The notes below the pieces were generated by a model. The model ran no database searches and was not told the origin of the DNA. It saw only the letters and a program-made list of their open reading frames with translations. This document shows positions 30,118 through 40,858 of a DNA stretch of 64,000 nucleotides, piece by piece (the stretch's first letter is position 1; each line of letters starts with the position of its first letter). Position numbers and translations under genes: made by a program. Origin of the DNA: Asparagopsis taxiformis (taxonomy: Eukaryota; Rhodophyta; Florideophyceae; Bonnemaisoniales; Bonnemaisoniaceae); assembly GCA_030407315.1 (NCBI GenBank), contig JALQPE010002385.1, forward strand, positions 1-64,000, given 5' to 3'.

Positions 30118-30939
30118 TCAAGCAGCCTTGGCGAGGTTTTGTAAAACAGTACCGGAATATCCGAATGCCAAGCTGGTCTCTTTCAGACATTCATCCTTGA
30201 GATCTCGGGACCAATCTTGTGCTACGCTGTCGATCACGGTTTTCACTTGTGCGAGAATGGTCTTGACATCGGTTTCCCATTCGTAAAAGGCAAAGGAACG
30301 ACCCTCGAAAAGGCGATCTTGCATCAAACGACCAATCATTCTACCGCCTGCTGAATGCGCAAAGTAGTAATTGTACCAATGACACAACAGACTCTCTGCT
30401 CGTTCGGTCTCCATTGTGCGCATGTAGTCCACATACTTGGTTGCAGCAGGGCTGGGCTCACTGGTGGACACACCGAGTGTGTTCAAATACGCAATGTCCT
30501 TGTCGAGTGCGTCGACGCGTTCCAGACCGGTGTTGACAAACTTTGAAAAGATGGGATGTGCGGTACCTGGGGCGCACAACTGGAGTTCAAAATACTGGTA
30601 GACACATCTAGAATCGACGAGAAACTGCATGAAATGATCGCGCGACGGCATCCAAGCGTCAATAGGCAATGCCGACTCCTCCATCTTACCCTCGCGCGGG
30701 GCCTGATCCTTTGTGTGCAATCTCATCGCCACAAAACGCATCTCTTCCACAAAGCCCTTCTTTTCGCCGGGACGTCTCTTGGTCTTGGAAGCGGCGGCGG
30801 GCTCCGGCGCGTGCATGGTGAGGGCGGCATGACGCGGCGCTGGGGCGCGCGCGGGGACGACAGGGGAGATGGCGGACAGGGCGCTGCGCGCACACGAGGG
30901 ACGCAGCGCGACGGGGGTGGTGAAAGCTGGGACGGTCAT
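30118..30939 (-). CDS. Heme oxygenase, plastid-targeted
   Basis: 273 residues from the ATG at 30939; the frame upstream starts only at GTG. The N-terminus (MTVPAFTTPVALRPS..., Ala/Pro/Arg-rich to about residue 55) looks like a plastid transit peptide. The mature part starts with 'GFVEEMRFVAMRLHTKDQAP', very close to plant and algal heme oxygenases; its histidine is the expected heme ligand. 'HFMQFLVDSRCVYQYFE', 'YNYYFAHSAGGRMIG' and 'FYEWETDVKTILAQ' follow the family order, with the distal-helix glycines present. The enzyme opens heme to biliverdin IXalpha with ferredoxin as donor, the first step to phycobilins and phytochrome-type bilins. Length and motifs are complete. Confidence 0.93.
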   Translation of the reverse strand: MTVPAFTTPVALRPSCARSALSAISPVVPARAPAPRHAALTMHAPEPAAASKTKRRPGEKKGFVEEMRFVAMRLHTKDQAPREGKMEESALPIDAWMPSRDHFMQFLVDSRCVYQYFELQLCAPGTAHPIFSKFVNTGLERVDALDKDIAYLNTLGVSTSEPSPAATKYVDYMRTMETERAESLLCHWYNYYFAHSAGGRMIGRLMQDRLFEGRSFAFYEWETDVKTILAQVKTVIDSVAQDWSRDLKDECLKETSLAFGYSGTVLQNLAKAA

Positions 30940-31440
30940 TATGTGGCGGCGTTGAGATGACGAGGATGCACGCACGGCAGATATTTTGGATATGTTTGTC
31001 GGTTGGGAGATCGTAAGGTGTGCGCGAGTGATTTTATGAAATATTTTGCGAAAATATTGGAATAGTGCGTTGCACCATAGATGACATCTCGTTAGCCCGC
31101 AATGAAACGATCAGTTGAGGAGGGGCGGCGCGGCGTTCATCTGAGCTCGACGAGTGCAATATAATGCTGTAATTGTCAGGCAACGAGTAGCAATGCAGAC
31201 GAATGTTGGCGCGTTGCGGTATCCGTTAGGATGGTCGCTTGGCGATACATGTGTATCTCATTTCAGTTGCCTTGATGGATGTTTGCACAAGTGCTCACAT
31301 GTCCATACGTGGTTCATTTCGCCCAAACTATCGCATGTCGCCGTCCCGTCCGATCCAAACCACCCACTCCATCATGTACTTTTATACTCGCGCCAATCGA
31401 CATTCAGTCTCTCGTACCCATTTGTTCAAACCCACTCACA
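30940..31440. other. Bidirectional intergenic region
   Basis: 500 bp between the divergent heme oxygenase and Q/P-rich genes. It must hold both promoters. ACTTTTATACTCGC near 31379 on the plus strand is a possible TATA-like site about 60 bp before the next ATG. Confidence 0.4.
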
Positions 31441-32328
31441 ATGCAAGCGCTACACTCAATTCCGCCACCGCCCCCACAGGGCTATCCCGCCCAAGACACC
31501 TCAACGCTAGGCCCGTCCCAGTCGTCGCAACTAGCTCATGAGCAGCACCATGTCGCTCCCCCGCCGACTCCCCCCGCTGCCCAACCGCCACCACCGCCAC
31601 ATCCCGATCAGTCTTCGACGCAGCATCCGCACCCCGTGCAGCAGCAGCCGCACCCCGTGCAGCAGCAGCCGCAACCCGTGCAGCAACAACCACCACACCA
31701 ACAGCCGCCGTACCCGCACCCCGTGCAGCAGCAGCAGCAGCCGCACCCCGTACAGCAACAACCGCCACACCAACAGCCACCGTACCCGCACCCCGCGCTC
31801 ACCCAGGACCAGCAGGCTGCACAGCAACAGCAATACGCCGTAGCCCATGCGAGCTATTTGCAACAACAGCTTCATGATGTGCACGCCCAAAACGCCCACT
31901 TGCAGGCACAGGCACAGCTGCAGGCGCAGCAACTCGACAAGAAGAACAAGCGGAGGAATGTGCTCTCAGGTGTGAGTGACTTTTTAGACAGCGCTAACAA
32001 TATTGTTAACATTACCAATAGTCTCAGAGGCCCCCAAGAAAACACTGTTATCATCAGAGAGACACAGGTTGTTGCGCCAGAACCAGTCACAATGCCGGGC
32101 GATGCACCGGCTGCCGACAGCTCTCAAGAGACTGCTGTGCCCGAAGGTGCTGATCCAGAAGTGGTTGCCGTTGAAGAACAGCCCATCATATCCGAGGAGG
32201 GCGTTCCAATGGAAGTTGCGCCTGAATGTCCTCCAGAGATGGTTGTCCCTGAAGTTGAAGAGCCTGAAATGGAGACTGAAGATTGTGAGATAGACTGGAC
32301 GTGTGGATTGTGTAGTTGTAATGAGTAG
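31441..32328 (+). CDS. Q/P/H-rich low-complexity protein, unknown function
   Basis: 295 residues from the ATG at 31441. Residues 1-135 are repeats of HPVQQQP and PPHQQPPYPH, followed by a Q/A-rich helix ('LQAQAQLQAQQLDKKNKRR', about 155-180). Then comes a short hydrophobic or amphipathic segment 'LSGVSDFLDSANNIVNITNSL' and a long acidic tail rich in E, P and V. It ends in 'WTCGLCSCNE', a small cysteine cluster. No enzyme domain. The layout (prion-like head, coiled coil, acidic tail) would fit a scaffold or transcription co-regulator; this is speculation. I do not recognise the family. Confidence 0.6.
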   Translation: MQALHSIPPPPPQGYPAQDTSTLGPSQSSQLAHEQHHVAPPPTPPAAQPPPPPHPDQSSTQHPHPVQQQPHPVQQQPQPVQQQPPHQQPPYPHPVQQQQQPHPVQQQPPHQQPPYPHPALTQDQQAAQQQQYAVAHASYLQQQLHDVHAQNAHLQAQAQLQAQQLDKKNKRRNVLSGVSDFLDSANNIVNITNSLRGPQENTVIIRETQVVAPEPVTMPGDAPAADSSQETAVPEGADPEVVAVEEQPIISEEGVPMEVAPECPPEMVVPEVEEPEMETEDCEIDWTCGLCSCNE

Positions 32329-33307
32329 ATACGATCACACATATCAATTGCTGTGGCAATCAAACTGCCAACAATTGGCACAAATTGGGCGAGGCGCATC
32401 TTTCTTCGTAAATAGCGCCCCAATAAATCGCTTTCCTCTCTAGAATTGAGAGATGTTACATATTGCTTGTCAAATATCGAGACGCCCTCCGGATCCAAGT
32501 CGGTGCTATCGTTGTATTCTTATGCTTTCCAACACGTTTTCATATCTAGTTTGTGTGCGGGGAGCGTACGGATGATAATGTGGCCGAGTTGTTTTTGATG
32601 TGATACTCCGGTTGGAGATCCAGATCGACCCCATCTGCCATCCGCCTGGTACTGATACCCTCGCGTGACAGTGTCATGTCGCTGATGGAACGGAAGTCTT
32701 GCAGTGAAAGAAATCATTGTAGCGTGATATAATTCACTCCATAGCGGGGGAGCAATTACTCCACATCGTAGATTTTGGGCCATTGCGAAAGACACATCAC
32801 CCACCATGCATCGTGGCAGCAGATGAAGTGATGGTTTGCTGAAGCGGTTTGCGATAGTTCACGTGTCACTTGATGTCTGACGATTTACGTGACATGTCGT
32901 CGCTGAATGAGCGGTGCAACAATTGAGTGTGATACTATTACAGCGGTTACGAGATAAAAGTCGACCGATTGTAGAAGGAAAATAGCTGATGCGCGCGTTG
33001 CACATTGGACAAGTGATAGGACGACAGTTAAAGATGGTGGTGGCGTTTGGACGTCAATGGAACGCCGTCGACTAGGCGGTGAGCAGCGAGGGCAAGCCCA
33101 ATTTGGGTTGTGTCACAATGGCGGGGGGCGAAGACGGAGTTGAAAAGGCGTGTGACTGCTAAATCAGCATGTTGATAAACGTTGGTGAAGAGAAGACAAT
33201 ATAGTTCACGTCGAAAAATTGTTGAATGATGCTGACGTGCTATGGAATTTGATTGGCGCATCGATGCGTGTACACCGCTCGCCTGCTGGATCGTCAGACG
33301 CCATTTT
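32329..33307. other. Intergenic, no gene recognised
   Basis: 980 bp between convergent genes. Minus-strand frames at 32520-32807 and 33028-33420 show no motif; the second overlaps the bestrophin-like gene's 3' end. Confidence 0.4.
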
Positions 33308-34670
33308 TTATTTGTCAGCAACGATCTGCTCGAGCACGTCAGTCCGAATTGTTTCGCACAGCTCCTCCAGAGGCAGCGAGTATCGCTCGCGACGGAACGG
33401 ATCCTCCAGAAGGTAGCCAATTTCCTGAATTGAGAATAGCACCCAACTGATAACTGCGACCGTCGGCACGCTCAGAACCCCTTGGATAGGAACTAGAACT
33501 AGAGGCAGTGTTAGTGTCCACAGAGATATCAATCTCGATGTGTGCCGATTCCAAGAAGCCGGCACAGGGCTCTTCACAATTCGCTCGCATTTGCCCAGTA
33601 TTTCCATCAAGTCCGAACTGCACTTTTCTAGCCGATCCCTCTCGATCGCAATGTTCGATTGCCATGGCGGGTAGGCAGACGCCTGTCGTGCCGCCCACTC
33701 CTTCCATTCCAATGATAGTTTGAAAACGATCGACAGTTGTAGCAACACCTCTAATGGCTTGTTTTGCGCACAATTAATGTTTTCTAGTAGTTGTTCAGCA
33801 TTGGACAATGTACCTCTCGACGTTTGCCATGACATATCGTATAGGTTTGGTAACTTGGACAAGTCTGTAGTGCAGTCATCGACTACCGGATCGTTCGATT
33901 CGTTCGTCGCGATCACTGATGACACAGACGTCTGCAACTCGAACGGAATTGTAAATGAAGTATAGTACTCTTTGAATAGTTGCTCCTCGTTGCGACCCTG
34001 CAGATGATGCATCAACGCATAGCAATAACAAACAATCAACTTGCACGCAATTTCACTATGCGACGCGGGCATGGTGGCCGAGCAAATGCGAGCGGCTGTG
34101 CGTGATGCATTGATGAGCTGGCCCCACAACTTTCTGCCCTCCCAGAAGCGATCCTTCATAGCACGAATACAATTACGTCACCGAATTAGAAACAGTTGGC
34201 AAGCTCAACTGGAGTGATTAATGTGAATAGCTTACGTATGCGGCATTGGAACGCAGAACCAATAGGAGCGACATGGCTGTTGCCATAAAGGTATGCGGCA
34301 GCGGCGTCAGGTTGATTTGATGAACAACATCTGGAATATAACGCAACATGAGTTCATACAAGAGCAGAATAACGGACGAAGCCACCGCATTTGCGACTAG
34401 ATGGCCACGTATCCTACGCAGTACAATGGAGCGTGGTAGAGTGCTAAGCGCTTTAGCCCAATCGGTTGTATTATACCTTTCGGGACGAGCAACGCCGCAG
34501 TAGGGCGACAAGCGACGTGAACGCACTAACGGCGTGACGCAAGGCGAATGACGACGATGCTGATTCAGCAGCGATAACGATGTGGGCAGAAATGCGGGGC
34601 AATTGAAGTAGTGACTAGTTGGCAACGATAGGTAGCCGTTTGAAGGGCGTAGTTGCGCGACCAACTTCAT
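33308..34670 (-). CDS. Bestrophin-like anion channel (two exons)
   Basis: Exon 1 is 34670-34236, the intron 34235-34154 (82 bp, GTAAGC...GAAG) and exon 2 34153-33308; 426 residues. The splice restores 'LRSNAAY|DRFWEGRKLWG', a hallmark of the bestrophin/UPF0187 family. N-terminal residues 1-70 are basic and Ser-rich, possibly a plastid or mitochondrial transit peptide, followed by membrane segments ('VASSVILLLYELML', 'TFMATAMSLLLVL'). The C-terminal membrane hairpin is 'LISLWTLTLPLVLVPIQGVLSVPTVAVISWVLFSIQEIGYLLEDPF'-like, seen here in pieces, and 'EDPF' is typical. Plant relatives (VCCN1) are thylakoid chloride channels, so a plastid role is possible but not shown. Confidence 0.85.
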
Positions 34671-35787
34671 CAGCTCAGCGTATTACGAATGTCCACGCTA
34701 GCAGGTTACGTCCAAGTGCGCGACCGACGTGCCGACATGTAAAAAAATGCGATTTACGAAATTTGAGAGATCCGGATTGGGCATACGGAGAGACGCGCCA
34801 TTATAGCGGTCGACGATTGGAGTAGCAGATTCTTACAAGTAGGGTTGCTGCTCAATAGAAGGTAGCCATGAAGAAACGACTCTCTCATCAGTATGTTCAG
34901 CATAAGATAGATACCGTGCCTGCGCACTGACGTCGTGCTTCACAACCACACGATTCCAACTAATTTCGTCCCGTCAGTGTCGCGTCGCGCACGGCGAGCT
35001 TCCATCACCATCGCGCTCGGGCCCGTTGCTGATGCAGGCAACAAAACGGTACATTTGTATCAGAAACATACCATCGTCCTCTCAATTTATTTTAAGCACG
35101 CAAGACGCTAGTCCGTAATCAGCCAGCAATTCATATATGGCTAACCATCGATTCGATAAAATAGTTTCATCAACAAGTACGTTCCCGAACAACTCATAGT
35201 TCGCTTGAATCTACCAAACGTCTGCGGCAGTTGAGAGACAATACAATCGTCCCCATTTGATGACGCAACAGCCCAATTGTAACGGGCCATAACAGTGCCA
35301 TACCTGGCCCTTCATGTACCTCACCCCTTTGACATAATCAAAGCACGTAGTTACAAGCTGACAACGCGCACTGGAGCACATCACATGTCACGGATGGATA
35401 TCACTGCAGGGTTTTCCCACTTACGCGGTGACATTATTTGCTGTTTCAACCACAGGAATGCCGTCGAAACGATCGGTGCTTCCTTACGTTCACCAAGTCT
35501 CTCACCAGCGTGTGTCCCAAGCTGATCGTAGAAATTGGTCGGGCATAAACAGTGCTGCGCACTGCACAGTGCAAGTATCGCACGACCCTCGGACCAAACA
35601 AACTCTCTCAACGTACATGTTCAGCCAATAGAACGTGCTCGACTTGAGACCGCAGCACGCCACAATAGGCATGTTTCACAGACTTGGGCGCATCTAGCTG
35701 GGAACGAACAAAATTACAATGTGAATGCTTTTGTCTTTGATTGATAATATACAATAAGAAGAACAAGTAGTGAAGTAGACTAGAAAA
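34671..35787. other. Intergenic, no gene recognised
   Basis: 1.1 kb upstream of the bestrophin-like gene and downstream of the bZIP gene. Only short overlapping frames without motifs. The bestrophin promoter should lie near 34680-34900. Confidence 0.4.
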
Positions 35788-36546
35788 TTAGCACCACGGA
35801 GGGTGAGTAATCATTTGGTCTATAAGGGTACCGAAGATATCTTGGTCGAGAGCAACATCAGGTGCATCATTCGTCTTAAACACATTAGCACTGACAGTAG
35901 CCGGTTCAGTAGATTGCACGGAATCACTCTCTGTTTCTGCCTCGGTAGCATCCAGAGAGACTTGAGAGCTTGCAGCCTGGCAGGGATCAGCAGTTGGCTG
36001 AATGAATTCTGGAGGTAATGCAGCTCCATACTTTGAGCAAAGTGAACGCACCATGTTCTCCAAATTTTCCACGTGCTTGTCACGAATGCGAAGTTGGTCC
36101 TTGAGCTTTGCCACCTCCTTACGTTGACGCATTCGGGAGCGAACGGCGGCTCCGCGATTAGTGACAGTGCGAACGACACGCCTTTCAAAGACGGAGAGTT
36201 CGCCCTTGCGAATGCGAGCGGCATCACGGGAGTTTGTTTGCTCCAGTGCGAGAGCCTCTATGACGACTTGGCGAACTTTGGCGGGATCATCGTAGGTGCT
36301 GAGCTTTGCGGGACCGCCGACCTTCCTGTGGATACGGCGAACGAGCTCTTCCTCTGCTGGGGAGGGCTTGACGATGGGTGCGCGTGTTGTAACCGGGAGA
36401 GCAGGCTGATTCTTTGTGTTCATTTCGCGTGTGATCTCCTGCGCGAGCTTGAGGTGGATATCTTCGAGAGACTGGGAGGCTGGGAGGGGGAGGAGTGAGG
36501 GGTGGGGGAGTGTGGGAGTACGAATGATCTGGGTAGAAGCTCTCAT
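35788..36546 (-). CDS. bZIP transcription factor
   Basis: 252 residues from the ATG at 36546. The basic region 'RRVVRTVTNRGAAVRSRMRQRKEVAKL' (about residues 128-155, shown here in motif form) has the N-x7-R spacing expected of bZIP DNA-binding helices. A short zipper follows with heptad-type positions ('LKDQLRIRDKHVENLENMVRSL'). A conserved-looking upstream block 'PAEEELVRRIHRKVGGPAKLSTYDDPAKVRQVV' lies at about 55-90. The C-terminus is Ser/Thr/acidic and ends in 'DQMITHPPWC'. It would act in the nucleus as a dimer; target genes are unknown. Confidence 0.78.
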   Translation of the reverse strand: MRASTQIIRTPTLPHPSLLPLPASQSLEDIHLKLAQEITREMNTKNQPALPVTTRAPIVKPSPAEEELVRRIHRKVGGPAKLSTYDDPAKVRQVVIEALALEQTNSRDAARIRKGELSVFERRVVRTVTNRGAAVRSRMRQRKEVAKLKDQLRIRDKHVENLENMVRSLCSKYGAALPPEFIQPTADPCQAASSQVSLDATEAETESDSVQSTEPATVSANVFKTNDAPDVALDQDIFGTLIDQMITHPPWC

Positions 36547-37930
36547 AGTGTTGGAGGTGTGATGTGCGGATGCAGTAGTGGTTGAGAGTTGAGGGTAGTG
36601 GCGGTATTTGTAGTGGAAGAGTACCTCCTTAGATGGGGCGAATTAATTATCTTACCGAACTACAACGACTGACGAACTGACACACACAGTGTCGCGCAAT
36701 AGTAAGTGACGGTGAGTAACGCTGCGACGATGTCGTCTGTGAAATTTCTGCGCACGTCTTTGGTTGAGATGCGCCAGTGTCCGGGCATGACATTGTCAAG
36801 CAAACTATCATGTCAAGCTCAGGCGGCACAAGAGCTGCGGTCAGTTACACTAGTAACGTTACGCGTGACGACAGTCGTATTGCAAACGTTCCATCACCGT
36901 CTTCCTCCACTCGTTAGAAACAACGACTTCGTGCTCGCACGAATCACATCTTGTTGTCGCGGTCTGTACTCTTGACTGATATTTCAGCGAAAATACATCC
37001 TGCCAATCTGGCCCGTATGGGCACTGGTCTGCACGCAGAGTCAAGTCGAATCATATGTATTGTCCCATACAGAGCTTGTTTGATCTGCCACAAATAGAAT
37101 GGCCGCCGTCTTGAGGCGAGCCGTCTGCACCATTCGTCGTCCGTCGTATAGAAGATCTCGAGACATCAAGAGCCATCACTCGCTGGTGGAACGCGACGAC
37201 AGTCTGCACGATGAGCGCTGCATTGCTGCGGCACCCGTTTATCGTGACTACACTCGCTCACTAATCACGCCCGTGCTCTATATCCTTCGTGCTCAATTGC
37301 TATTTGCTGCAGCTCAATCTATTCGTAGCTTTCACAACTTTGTCCATCGTATTCATGGAAAGCGCCGCCCCCCTATCCATCACCCAAAACTAGGAGCGAG
37401 CGCAGTAATATCATAGAACGTGTCCACCGCGTTCTCTCTTCTGATGTGATGTGGTGGCACAAACCATTTAAATTGCCTTGACCGATGTCATGCTAAGCCT
37501 ACCACTACATACACCTTTCAATCACGTGCAAGTCACTGGAACGTCTCCGCCTACAAACTAATTCGTCTCTTACATTGCAATGTGTTGTGTTTGGTTGCCA
37601 AGTCGCCACAACTCATGACTTGCAAAAATGCTTTCCGTCGAGGAAACTTTTTGTTGGCAAGGCCTCAAAGGTTCCTGTCGTCACCTCCACGAAAGGTACG
37701 AACACACCATCCGTTCGTCTCCGTCGTCAAGCGGCGCGGATACATCCCAATTCCCATCAGCCAATCACATGCGTTTCTATTTCGATTCCACATGGCGTCC
37801 TCTCTGTGGTTGATTTCATTTGCCCAAATCTCTTGCGTGTCCATCCCCGCCAGGTTTGTGAGTTGCCAAGATCCGCAGGCAACCCTTCTGCCAGCCAAGC
37901 TCGCGTCCGTTGCCGAACTTTTCCGTCATC
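36547..37930. other. Intergenic with one small open frame
   Basis: 1.4 kb between the divergent bZIP and MCTS1 genes. Apart from the 105-codon frame at 37099, nothing is recognisable. Frames from 37575 to 37980 overlap the MCTS1 start and look like shadows. Confidence 0.4.
37099..37416 (+). CDS. Small hypothetical protein
   Basis: 105 residues from an ATG with a fair context. The N-terminus (MAAVLRRAVCTIRRPSYRRS) is basic and lacks acidic residues, like a mitochondrial presequence. A hydrophobic stretch 'PVLYILRAQLLFAAAQSI' lies in the middle. It matches no family I know and may be chance. Confidence 0.25.
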   Translation: MAAVLRRAVCTIRRPSYRRSRDIKSHHSLVERDDSLHDERCIAAAPVYRDYTRSLITPVLYILRAQLLFAAAQSIRSFHNFVHRIHGKRRPPIHHPKLGASAVIS

Positions 37931-38482
37931 ATGTTCAAGCGCTTCTCCGTCGAGGAAAGTGTGTCCGGACAATCAGCGATGAAGTCGTCGCAGCAGCGAT
38001 CAGCTCGTGCCAAGATCATTGAGCAGATGCCCTCGATTGAGCCGTACATTGAAGATTTCTTTCCCAAGAAGGAAAAAACCGTCATGGTCAAGTGTACCGG
38101 ACACGTATCGATCCTCGCAAGCGCAAAGGGCACTCCTTTATTCTTTCAAACGCGCGACGGCGATTTCATTCCAACTCTGCGAACATTGCACAAGTACCCC
38201 TTTCTGCTTCCAATTATGCGAGTAGATCGCGGCGCAATCAAACACATTATTAACGGCGCAGATATTATGGTACCGGGCCTTCGCTCAGACAGGGCTGTTA
38301 TTGAGCACGAAGTGGGACGTAACACTGTGGTCGCCGTATATGCTGAATCTAAACAGCATGCACTTGCTGTCGGCATTACGCAAATGTCTACGGATCAAAT
38401 GCGACAGAACGACAAGGGTGTCGCGATCGAGAGTGTTCACTATGTGTCCGATGGTCTATGGAAGTGCAACGAGCTATCGTAG
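37931..38482 (+). CDS. MCTS1: MCTS1/Tma20-like translation factor (PUA domain)
   Basis: 183 residues, the usual family length. It begins 'MFKRFSVEESVSGQSAMKSSQQR', typical of MCT-1 proteins, with a DUF1947-type N-terminal domain ('IEPYIEDFFPKKEKTVMVKC') followed by a C-terminal PUA domain (about 95-180): 'RVDRGAIKHIINGADIMVPGL', 'VAVYAESKQHALAVGITQMS' and 'GVAIESVHYVSDGLWK'. In other eukaryotes MCTS1 with DENR recycles post-termination 40S subunits and promotes re-initiation. The frame is open upstream of 37931, but that ATG gives the family start. Confidence 0.93.
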   Translation: MFKRFSVEESVSGQSAMKSSQQRSARAKIIEQMPSIEPYIEDFFPKKEKTVMVKCTGHVSILASAKGTPLFFQTRDGDFIPTLRTLHKYPFLLPIMRVDRGAIKHIINGADIMVPGLRSDRAVIEHEVGRNTVVAVYAESKQHALAVGITQMSTDQMRQNDKGVAIESVHYVSDGLWKCNELS

Positions 38483-39513
38483 ACTAGACTGCAACGTTGC
38501 TAATTTGATACTTTTGTCGGCGTGGGAATGGAAGTGTGTATGGCTTGCACCGCATTAACATACACACCTTGGGACATTCGCAGTGTGACAGGCGTGTCAA
38601 ACATACGTAGGTTGTGTCAGATGGTAAGGTAGTTTGAGATGTCGGGATCCGGCAAGTTACAATTTGCACTGACCGGATTCTTGCAGCCGAGGGTTGATGG
38701 GCAGTGGCCGCACATTTGCACGCTTTGTTTGGCAATGGTCAGCGCCACTAGAGGTGATAGAAGAAGAAACTGTGTGTGCTGGGACAAATTTAAGGGTGAG
38801 ATGAAGTTATATAATTTGGTCATTACAAGACATTTCGTTGGGTAGAGAACCCTTGAGTTGGACGCATAACTGGAAAGTTATCAGACAGCAGAGCAGTTGT
38901 TTTAGTATAGCAGACGAAAATAGCTCGGAACCGCGATAGCTGAAATGTGGCGCGAGCATAGAAAGCAACTACAAGTATTTCAATGAGGGACAAGCGACGC
39001 TGTAACTGCAGGTTGTGCACAGGCATGTGAAGATAGCTGAGTCTTAATTGAACGCTTTATATTACCATAGTTGAAGAGCATCATCCCCACAGAGAAACCA
39101 TGTAGATGGGTCTCACGTGCAAGAAGCGCTGATTATTGCTGGCGCCAATTGTGCGTGAATATGCGTACGTCATAGAGAATATTCATACTATATCGAAGCA
39201 GCGCCACGTTTCTAAAGAAATGCCGCATCGTCCGTTCGTTTGTCCCATGTCCATGTCAGTAGCGACATACGTAGACGAAGAGGAGTCACTGAAGGCACGC
39301 GTTGCGAGAGCTGGCGGTGCGGTGATACTAAAAAAGGGAGAATCATGCCAACTGTAATCTGCGCGACGAAAAAATGCTGCTCATTTATATCAACTCAACA
39401 TTACTTCACGCGAAGATATTTCTGGTCTTCCATAATGCCCGACGCTACTTGTTATCCGTTTTCGAAACCGCTGTGTCTGCACTCTGTCCAAGTATATCGT
39501 GCCCATCTCACCA
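38483..39513. other. Intergenic, no gene recognised
   Basis: 1 kb between two plus-strand genes. Short frames on both strands (such as 38617-38823 and 39136-39357) have no motif. Confidence 0.4.
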
Positions 39514-40773
39514 ATGAACTCATCGAACAGGGCATCATCTGCATCGGCACCCGACGATCCGCTGCTCGCTGGCCTCAACCGTTTAGCGCCGTTGCAGGTA
39601 TCCAGCACACCTTCAGAAAAGCAGCGCCACAAATCACGGCCCACATCGCAGCACTCATTCGCTCATTTCACCCCAAATCCCAGCACGCGCCGAGCACAAC
39701 CACTCATACCGATTTCGCACGTTGACCAGCTGGAGGTTGTCGAGCGCGCGACCGGTCTAGGACGATCCGGTGACGGCGATGTAGCCGCCGTTGACAAGCT
39801 CTTGCAGTGGATAAAAAGCGGTTCCGTAGAGCCAGCTGACGTTTTCAAATCCATCGTTGCTGGGCCTTCGCCCTCCGATTCGCGTTTTAATGCCCGCGTG
39901 CTTTCTGTTGTTTCGTGGCTTTGTGTGCTCGGTGGTCCGCTCGTGTTGCCAGCTGCTATATCCATAGTAAATCCCCGGAAGCCTATGCCCGGCGTGCGAG
40001 TCTGCCTCGACGTGCTTCAAAGTTTAGGGTATGATGCCACTTCGGATGAGGTTCTATATGATGATAACAAAGTTGTACAAATGACTTTTCTGCCCGAGAA
40101 CTCCAACGAATTACCGCCACACATACTTGCGTTCTGCAAGCCCAAGTCTGCTGACCTCTTTATGGCCGCTGCTGTAGAAATGTACGCCATTGTTCTGGGG
40201 CGCAAATTCATATTCCATAATAGGTACCCTGAGATTGAGGCCAACTACTCATTGGACCGCTTTTTCCGCAGAGTTCATATCGAGAATCACGCAGATCCAA
40301 TACGCCATACCGCCAATGAGGAGCGCCATTGTCTCGTTATTTCCAAAGTAGCACTCTCCGAAGTTGCACTGATCGCGCATGGCGCTGTTATGGCAGCCGA
40401 TCGATTGGAGCGCGCCCGTGCTAGTTCCGATATCATTGTACTGGTCATCGGCGAGGCCTGCAATGCGTACGCTTTATCAGAGTATTTGAGGTTCAAACTG
40501 GGCGCACCGCCGAGTGTGAACACTGTTGACTTGCAAGGTGTCAGAATGTGGCTGTCAAGAAGACTGAAATTGATGCAAGAACGCGGCGGCCCCGACCTGC
40601 GAAGATTGAAACACTACGTTGATTCCAATGTGTTTCGAGTCATTACCAATCCAAACTTGCGACCATGCCGACCTGAAAGCAGACATCGACGTGAAATAAC
40701 GTGCACGTTTACTTCATTCGATGCCATGCACCAAGCATTGACGCCCGGTTCAGCGCATCAGCGATCAGTTTAA
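39514..40773 (+). CDS. ANTH-like (AP180/CALM-type) endocytic adaptor, tentative
   Basis: 419 residues from the ATG at 39514 (the frame opens at an upstream GTG). After a Ser/Pro-rich N-terminus of about 75 residues the protein is predicted helical: 'VVERATGLGRSGDGDVAAVDKLLQWIKSG', 'NARVLSVVSWLCVLGGPLVL', 'FCKPKSADLFMAAAVEMYAIVLGRKFIFHNRYPEIEANYSLDRFF' (shown as landmarks). The last block resembles ANTH domains, where a helix is followed by a xHxKxPEFxGNFSL-like motif. ANTH proteins bind PIP2 and clathrin. No NPF or DLL clathrin motifs were seen in the C-terminus, so the assignment is uncertain. Confidence 0.5.
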   Translation: MNSSNRASSASAPDDPLLAGLNRLAPLQVSSTPSEKQRHKSRPTSQHSFAHFTPNPSTRRAQPLIPISHVDQLEVVERATGLGRSGDGDVAAVDKLLQWIKSGSVEPADVFKSIVAGPSPSDSRFNARVLSVVSWLCVLGGPLVLPAAISIVNPRKPMPGVRVCLDVLQSLGYDATSDEVLYDDNKVVQMTFLPENSNELPPHILAFCKPKSADLFMAAAVEMYAIVLGRKFIFHNRYPEIEANYSLDRFFRRVHIENHADPIRHTANEERHCLVISKVALSEVALIAHGAVMAADRLERARASSDIIVLVIGEACNAYALSEYLRFKLGAPPSVNTVDLQGVRMWLSRRLKLMQERGGPDLRRLKHYVDSNVFRVITNPNLRPCRPESRHRREITCTFTSFDAMHQALTPGSAHQRSV

Positions 40774-40858
40774 TAATAAAGTATTACTAACTCATTGTCC
40801 AATACGTATTTAGTGTTCAAGTTAGATTGCGCAATAAGACGGTAGCAATTAGACTAGG

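Noticed and set aside
31436..31932. Alternative frames (Cys/Gly-rich and Val/Ala-rich) across the Q/P repeats
   Set aside because: They are shadows of the repetitive CAG/CCG codons of the plus-strand Q/P-rich gene.
37575..38022. Two long plus-strand frames overlapping MCTS1
   Set aside because: They lie in other frames over the MCTS1 leader and start and show no motifs.
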